A stretch of 64,000 nt of DNA. Origin: Kuschelorhynchus macadamiae. Taxonomy: Eukaryota > Arthropoda > Insecta > Coleoptera > Curculionidae. This document shows positions 57,401 to 64,000 of the stretch, one piece after another. Where the stretch lies: positions 1 to 64,000 of the forward strand of contig JAUTXW010000873.1 in the NCBI GenBank assembly GCA_030620095.1, written 5' to 3'. Both the position numbers and the translations under genes were made by a program. The stretch's first letter is position 1; the number at the start of each line of letters is the position of its first letter. The notes under the pieces were generated by a model. It did not search any database and was not told the DNA's origin. It was given only the letters and a program-made list of their open reading frames with translations.

Positions 57401-58160
57401 TAGTCCCTCTAGCTCCGTGTTAGTCTATTTCAAGATTCCGAAACTGTAGCTCAGCACGGGCACAGCATAGGTGTTAATTGCTGTAATGAGATTTTCGGCG
57501 TTCAGTTCTGTTTCAGATGAGCTCGCACTCTTTGAACGTACTGATCTTTCATCTTATTCTTCTTTTCTTTCCTCAGCCTGAAAATATTATTTATTAAATT
57601 AATTTCAATTTTTGTGCAAGAATTAGTTTGATATAGAGATAAATCGGTCACCAGACCATAATTTCATAAAAAATCATATAAATCGGTGCAGTACATCTCT
57701 CTCACAAACTTGCTGAAACATTTGGCCTAGTGTTTTAAATATATAGGTTTTACCACTAATATTAAAAAAATCGGTAAATTTCTTTTACCCGGAACTTCCC
57801 CCGTTATGAATCTGTCCTTTCATTAGTAAAGTGTAACCCAACTTAGTTCCGCACATAGTCATTTGGTATACTGTCTCTTCAAACATTTTTATTTCGCGCA
57901 ATTTTGTTCCACCATGTGCGAATCGTACCAATATTTCTAGTTTCTACTTATTCCCAGAGCTGTCACAGGTACTGACAAAAAGTATTCGAAGTACAAGTAA
58001 CAAATACTTACAAAATCATCAACACGAACCAAGTAACAAGTACTTTCAAATTTTAAAAGTATTTAAAGTATCAAATAACTGGTAATTGTACTTAATTTTT
58101 GTCAAGTAAAGTGATTCAAATACTTTTACAGGTATTTGAAGTAAAAATTGTAAAAAAGTA
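57401..58160. other. No gene recognised
   Basis: Contains AAGTACAAGTAACAAATACT-type low-complexity stretches at 57980-58150. Confidence 0.4.
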
Positions 58161-58164
58161 TTAA

Positions 58165-58610
58165 GGGAGAACTGCACGCAAACAGTGAAAAACTAGCGAC
58201 AAGGTCTAGTCAAGTTCGAAGTAAGATGAAAAGGTACCTACGTATTAGAAAAAACTTCCTGCATGTCCCACCTCAAAAAAATGTGTTATGTATAGGCAAT
58301 TTAAATTACATTTCGTTTAAAAATGGGTTTAAAAGGGTTCACGCGCTGCAGAAATGCAAAGACATGAGTACGATTTACCATTTCAAATTTTGCAGTTACG
58401 TAAAAAAAAAACGAAAAAAAAAATTATATGCGACGGCATTTGCGTCAAAAAGTGGTCGAAAAATGGTCGAAAATGGACAACTATACATATTTCCCTATTG
58501 AAATCACATTGAAGCTAATACACATACACACATATCTCTTATAGTTTTACCATAATATTGCAGCGGCGGAAGGCTTGCAAATGATCCATAATACTGCGTG
58601 CAGTTCCCCC
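58165..58610. mobile_element. piggyBac-type MITE (446 bp) flanked by TTAA
   Basis: TTAA at 58161-58164 and 58611-58614 flanks inverted ends GGGAGAACTGCACGCA and TGCGTGCAGTTCCCCC (15 of 16 matching). TTAA duplication and GGG/CCC-type ends are typical of piggyBac-like elements. The interior holds a 91-codon frame (58226-58501, basic) with no transposase resemblance. Confidence 0.82.
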
Positions 58611-58614
58611 TTAA

Positions 58615-59462
58615 AAGGTATTTCGAATACCAATATATTGGTGAAAAAATGATAAATACTTTTTACATTGGCGAGTTTTATTTAATTTTTTGAATAGTTT
58701 TCAAACTAATAAGAACCAACCAGCGAACTGTCAGGTGACCATATAAATTGGGACCAAATAGTTTATAATTCTTATTAATAAGAGGCGTATTTTGGTACCG
58801 GGTAAGACTGACTTTATTGTACTTATACATTTTTCGTTTCTTATTACTTATATAAACTTTTCCCTCATGGGACTTTTTCAGTTAAATGAAGTTTTTTCTA
58901 TGGTATATTTCTGGTTTTGACAAGACATTGTTCACATTTCTCGATGGATCTCAACTCAACTGAGAGACGCCAATGCTGGAATCCCTTTAGAGGCTCTTTT
59001 ATTTTTCATTTGTTGAATAGTCTATTCTATTTCTAGTCTATTTGCCACTATCAAAGTATAATGTAAATATAAACAATAAGCGATCTTCGGTTTATTTTTT
59101 GACAGAGTTAAACAATCTATTTGAGTAAAATAAAAGCAAATATCAACGTTGCGTTGCTAGGTTTAAGATTGCATATACAGGTTGCGTAAAAGATACCAAA
59201 TTTAACACTTGCACAAATTAAATCTTAGTTACTGAATTATTAAAATCACAAAGTTTGTTAGAATACAAGTGGTAGAAAAAAATCATGACAGGGTAAAAAG
59301 AAATATAAAAACAACATACATATTTTAAAATGCCTTATTAATATGAAAAAAGACTTGTATCTTAAAACCAGGTACATAGTTTAAAATATTTTTAATACTC
59401 ATGACAAAAACTTGGACATACTACATAATTTTATCAATAAGTACCAAAATTGTAGTGGCGGA
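58615..59462. other. No gene recognised
   Basis: AT-rich. No repeat end or coding motif was seen. Confidence 0.4.
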
Positions 59463-59732
<270 letters not shown>

Positions 59733-59993
59733 AATTATAATACATTATAAAAAAACACAATTTGAAGAAACTTTTTATTTAGGCTTTTTATATCTAAAAA
59801 AAAATACGAACGTTAATGGGGCATTTATAGTCAAAAACTCTTAACTATACTAGTTTTTAATTTATTAAGTATACTTATTACCTACCAACCTAATGGTGCA
59901 AAATGTGTACCATAAAAGTGAAACTAAAAACTTTTTATAGAATTTATCCTGTTCTCGAATTACAAACCATAAGTTACATTCTAGAGTCTAGAC

Positions 59994-62040
59994 CAGGGGT
60001 GCTCAACCTTGAACTGCTGGCGATCTACCTCAATATTTTTAGACTACTTACGATCGACTCTGAGAGGCTGAAAGTATGTGTGATGCAGGGTTGTCGTACA
60101 TACACGATACATACACCCTACTTACCTACCTAGGTAGGGTGTACCGTAGCATATATAGATATTAGCTTTCCGCACAATATACATTATTTTAGTCAAGGTT
60201 TGGATTAGGTTTAGTTAGGTTCTTCTCTACAATATCAATGAAAAAATTCATAGTTAATCAAAATTGCGAGTTTATTGGTTGTTACAAAACAAAAGAGTTA
60301 CATATGGTGTTAAACTTAACTAAGGAGTGACTTTGGATGTTGAAGCGTGGCACTGCATGTTCTCAGCATACTTTTCATAAGATGGTACGTAACCACTGAG
60401 TGCTAATCGCAAGCATGATGACATATGATCGTCAGTTAGTCGATTGCGATATTTTGACTTAATTATCTTCATTTCAGAAAATGCAGACTCGCACAAGTAA
60501 GTTGACCCAAACATTGCTGTCAGTTGAAGGGCGATTTGCCTTAGATTCGGATATTTATCTTCAGATATAAAACACCAAAAATTTGTATCAGATGCTGTAG
60601 CTTTGAGATGTATATCTGATATAATCTGCACCAACTCATTTTCAACAGAACATGAGTTCATATTAAACTGACTTGCTATTTCAGTAGCTAATTCCTCAAT
60701 GTTTTTACATGAAAAAGGATAACTCATAAATGATGCTACATTTGCCAATTTACTACAATCATAAAAACGCATTTAGAATTGTCCCAAAATATTTGATAAT
60801 TCAGCCTCATACGTATCATAATTCTTGCTTTCAAAGACGGAAAATGTTTCAGATCCTTTCTTTTCAGTTGATCTATCATAAGTTGCAATTTACTTTTGAA
60901 TGCGTTTACTGCGCTAATCATCTCAATAACAGTTTTTCCTTTACCTTGAAGCTCCAAGTTAATGGTGTTTAAGTGCATTGTGATGTCAGTCAAAAATGCC
61001 AAATCAGTCAGCCATTTTTCGTTTTTCAACATCTGAGTGTCATCACCTCTTTCGTCTAGAAAAGCTGTTATTTCGGGCAATAATTCTTGAAACCTTTCTA
61101 GGAATTTTCCGCGACTCAACCACCTGAAGTCCGTGTGAAGAACTAAATCAGTGTGTTCAGCTGACTCCCTATCTTCCAACAGCAATTTAAAGAGCCGCCG
61201 TTGCAAGCTATGTGCACGGATGGAATTCACAATTTTTGTTGCAATGCCCATAATTTCCTCCGTGTTTAAAATTTTTGAACACAAAACTTGCTGATGTACA
61301 ATGCCATGGATTGAAAAAAACGAAGGGAAATCTTCATTTGCTCGACACAATGCCACAAAACCGTTTTTGTTTCCAGTCATTGCTGGTGCTCCATCGGTTG
61401 TAATGCACACTAATTTATATATTGGTAGCTTGTAGTTTTTTACAAAATTGAAGAAAACGTCATATATATCTTCGCCACGGGTCTTCCCCTTCAGAGGAAT
61501 GATTGTCAAAAATTCTTCCTTAGCCAACATGTCATTGAATACCATCCGAAAAAAAATACACAGCTGGGCAGTGTCTGTCATATCGGTGGATTCGTCGAAC
61601 TGTAAAGAAAATTATGTACATTCCATGATTTCATTTTTTAGTTTATCTGCCATGTCCTGACTCATGACTTCAATACGCCTTGTGGCAGTCGGAAATAAAG
61701 TCTCATCCGCTTCAATAAATGCTTCCTTCACAACTGATCCATCTTCGAATGGTTTCTTGTGTTTCGCCAATATATGAGATATTTTAAATGACTTGATATT
61801 AGCAGCTTTTGATTGTTTGGCTGGTCTTGTGAACATGGTTTGTTCTTTTTTCAAACAAGATATCAAATCAAGTACTTTTCGTTTTCTTAATTCACTCTGT
61901 GGCGGAGAATCCTTTTCATAGTTTTTATGAACCGTTTTATGATGCCTCTCTAAGTTACCACGCTTAGGTATTGCAACTGACGCACGACAAATAAGACAAA
62001 TGCACTTATCATTCACCATACAAAACAAAATTCTTAAAAC
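59994..62040 (-). mobile_element. hAT transposon, one end recognisable
   Basis: CAGGGGTGCTCAACC at 59994-60008 followed by GGCGATCTACC is a typical hAT TIR start. The transposase (60320-62028) reads away from it on the minus strand. The expected inverse end beyond 62028 is missing: sequence passes within about 15 bases into the direct repeat at 62030. So the transposase 5' side is truncated at or before its start. Confidence 0.75.
60320..62028 (-). pseudogene. hAT-family transposase (GTF2IRD2/ZBED-like), two visible defects
   Basis: About 570 residues. The N-terminus at 62028 has a BED-type finger: CLICRASVAIPKRGNLERHH with KTVHKNY (C-x2-C, H-x4-H). One frame runs from 62028 to 60736, broken only by a TAA at 61612-61614. 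It continues with LQFDESTDMTDTAQLC (first catalytic Asp), LVCITTDGAPAMTGNKNGF (second Asp), FFSIHGIVHQQVLC (His/Cys region) and LVLHTDFRWLSRGKFLERF. Near 60775 it changes frame, and YDCSKLANVASFM leads to the C-terminal hAT dimerisation region YPNLRQIALQLTAMFGSTYL and ESAFSEMKIIKSKYRNRL, with the Glu. It is cut-and-paste machinery or a domesticable relative; here probably inactive but young. It might start upstream of 62028, which is cut by the repeat. Confidence 0.85.
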
Positions 62041-62118
62041 TATGTTTTGGGTTTTAGGTTTAGATAATTACATGATAAGATCAATAGAACTTAAGACTGC
62101 TTATTGATCTTATGAGGT
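62030..62118. repeat. Direct repeat with hairpin, right copy, next to (TA)n
   Basis: See the left copy at 59463. The differences are a shorter spacer after TTTTGGGTTTT and one base in the hairpin (TTATG for TTATC). Confidence 0.88.
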
Positions 62119-62270
<152 letters not shown>

Positions 62271-62279
62271 TTGATTTTT

Positions 62280-64000
62280 TACACTGATTTTTTTAAGATA
62301 ACCATTTTCTATCGTCATTTTGAATTCGTACCAGTAAATCCCTGTATCATTTTCAATTTTTCTGCAAGATATTAAGTCAATTGAATAAGAATATTGTTAT
62401 ACACTGATTGACAGGCCGCCATTTTGTTTCTACGTCTTCAATTCGTACCACAATTTTGCCTGTTAATCACTATATCACACTTATAGATGTTCATCATTTA
62501 AAATGTGTCTAATAAGTAGTTTTTTAGACACATTTCTTAAAATAACTTTTGTTTTGCTGTCTTGCATTCATACCAAAATATTACAGGTTGATTTCGTGGT
62601 TTTTGTGCAGAATTTCAGATCAATTGGGTAATAATTTTTTTAACATTTCACTAGACGGTCTTTTTGTTTCGTCATATTTGATTTTGACCAAAATAATACT
62701 AGATCATCCCCACATAACGCTTAATTTTTGATCAAAATTTGAAGTCTATTGGGTAAGTGGTGTTTAGCTACGCCGCGAACTGACAGACAGAAAAAGGGAA
62801 TTGAGAAAACATATTTTTAGGCATCTAGGGACGCTAAAACGTAAATATATGTAAAACCTTTTTACATATATTTTTTTCACCGTTACAAACATTTCATTTG
62901 GCCGCTGTTTTGTTCCGCCCGCGCCATCTTGAATTCGTACCACAATTTTACCAGTTCGTCTCTATACCACAGTTAATTAGTTAATTCTTGCATGAAATTT
63001 GAAATCAATGAAGTAAGTAATGTTTTCAGGCTAAATTTTTAAATATTTTATTAAGCCGCCATTTTATTTCGCCATATTGGATTCGCAACAAAATTTTACT
63101 AGTTAATTACTAACTAGCACTAAAATTGTTTTGCAAAATTTGAAGTAAACTGTACTTATACAGTTTTTAAAAACCATAATATTTGGCTAGACCGCCATTT
63201 TGTTTCGCCGTATTGTATTTTTATCAAAATGTGACCAGCTCATTCCCATATGACTTTTAATTTTTGTTAGTACCACAATTTTACTAGTTCATCTCTATAC
63301 CATTACGCCGCTATTTTCATTCGCCATCTTGGATTTGTACCAGAATGTTACTATTGATTCCTAAGTAATACTAGATTTTTGTGCAAAATAGTTTTTCCGC
63401 AATAATTTTTTATAATTTCACTAGGCCGCCATTTTGTTTTGCCATATTGGATTTTTATCAGAATGTTACTAGGTTATTCCCATAGCATCCTTAATTATGA
63501 TCTAAAATTTAAAGTTAATGTGATAAGGAATTGCCGCGAACTGACAGACAGACAAACCGACAGACGGACCGACGGAATTGATAAAACTTATTTTTTTTCA
63601 CCTAGGGATGCTAAATCGTGAAAATATGTAAAACTTGAGATGGTGATTTTTTCACGATTACAAACATTCTATTTGAACGCCATTTTGTTCCGCCGCTTAA
63701 ATTAGAACTACAATTTTACTAGTTCATGTCTGTAACACAGTTAGTTACAGCACACAATTTGGAATCAATCCATTAAGTAGTTTTTTCATGCTGAAATTTT
63801 AAATATTTCATTAGGCCGCCATTTTGATCGCCACCTTGGATGGAGTAAAAATTTTACCAGTTGATTCCTAGATAGTCCTTGATTTTTGTGCAAAATTTCA
63901 GATAAATGTTACCAGGTCATCACCATATGACCCTTATTTTTTTTAACAAAATTTGAAGTCAACCGGGTAGGTAGTTATTTAGGTATGCCGCGAACAGACA
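62280..64000. repeat. Dispersed TTCCCTCGTAA-family units, inverted orientation, to the window edge
   Basis: Repeated GGCCGCCATTTTGTTTCGCC blocks, GACAGACAGACAAACCGACA (63541), CATCTAGGGACGCTAAAACG (62820), GATTTTTTCACGATTACAAA (63643) and CATATGACCCTTA mark at least three to four tandem units. No outer TTTACGAGGGAAG end is seen before 64000, so the block continues beyond the window. No gene. Confidence 0.8.

Noticed and set aside
58226..58501. 91-codon frame inside the TTAA MITE as a gene
   Set aside because: No motif and located in a non-autonomous element; mentioned only as an oddity.

Overview
This window looks like repeat-rich, AT-rich nuclear DNA of an arthropod, most likely an insect. 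No host gene, tRNA or rRNA could be recognised. Almost everything readable is a mobile element or endogenous virus-like element: Tc1/mariner-type transposons with long inverted repeats, two Penelope-like (GIY-YIG) retroelements, two LINEs, and hAT, piggyBac and Transib/RAG1-like transposases. There are also palindromic MITEs, (TA)n arrays and a dispersed family whose ends read TTCCCTCGTAAA. This mixture is typical of insects, but the species cannot be named from the sequence.

Layout. 1-9.2 kb: non-coding, with tandem and foldback repeats and a 310-bp (TA)n array. 9.4-19.6 kb: a degraded Polinton/adintovirus-like (MELD-type) element. Its left part holds two or three acidic or repeat-bearing early-type genes. 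Then come leftward genes for a retroviral-type integrase with chromodomain, a conserved Polinton-associated protein and a packaging ATPase. Rightward genes follow for a PLA2-bearing minor virion protein, an adenain-like protease, an unknown protein, a penton-like protein, a small protein and a hexon-like major capsid protein. Last is another acidic gene with a CRE/TATA promoter. The ATPase is nearly intact and the rest carry stops or frameshifts. No DNA polymerase lies next to this block. A heavily decayed protein-primed family B DNA polymerase (Polinton PolB) lies at 41.9-44.4 kb on the minus strand, and may be the missing part of the same element or a piece of another.

19.6-27 kb: AT-rich tandem repeats, MITEs and mariner fragments. 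27.2-32.4 kb: a Penelope-like element (minus strand) with an inverted, truncated partner and a mariner-type transposon inside it. 32.6-37.9 kb: two mariner-type elements end to end. The first has a complete 359-codon transposase and sits at the centre of a palindromic MITE. The second is one frameshift from open. 37.9-41.3 kb: a foldback element, long (TA)n arrays, a second Penelope remnant, a mariner fragment and a MITE. 45.0-49.4 kb: a 4.5-kb block bounded by inverted repeats, containing a 1.37-kb tandem duplication and a perfect 104-bp-arm palindrome. 50-58.6 kb: Transib/RAG1-like, piggyBac and two LINE remnants, plus a TTAA-flanked MITE. 59.5-62.3 kb: a hAT transposase (GTF2IRD2/ZBED-like) with only two visible defects, bracketed by direct repeats that run into (TA)n. 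62.3-64 kb: more of the TTCCCTCGTAAA family.

The most noteworthy items are the virus-like gene block with duplicated acidic genes and their shared CRE-type control modules, the separate PolB remnant, the mariner elements whose far arm carries an inverted copy of their own transposase 5' end, insertion of a transposon at the exact centre of a palindrome, and the perfect palindrome present in only one of two tandem copies.
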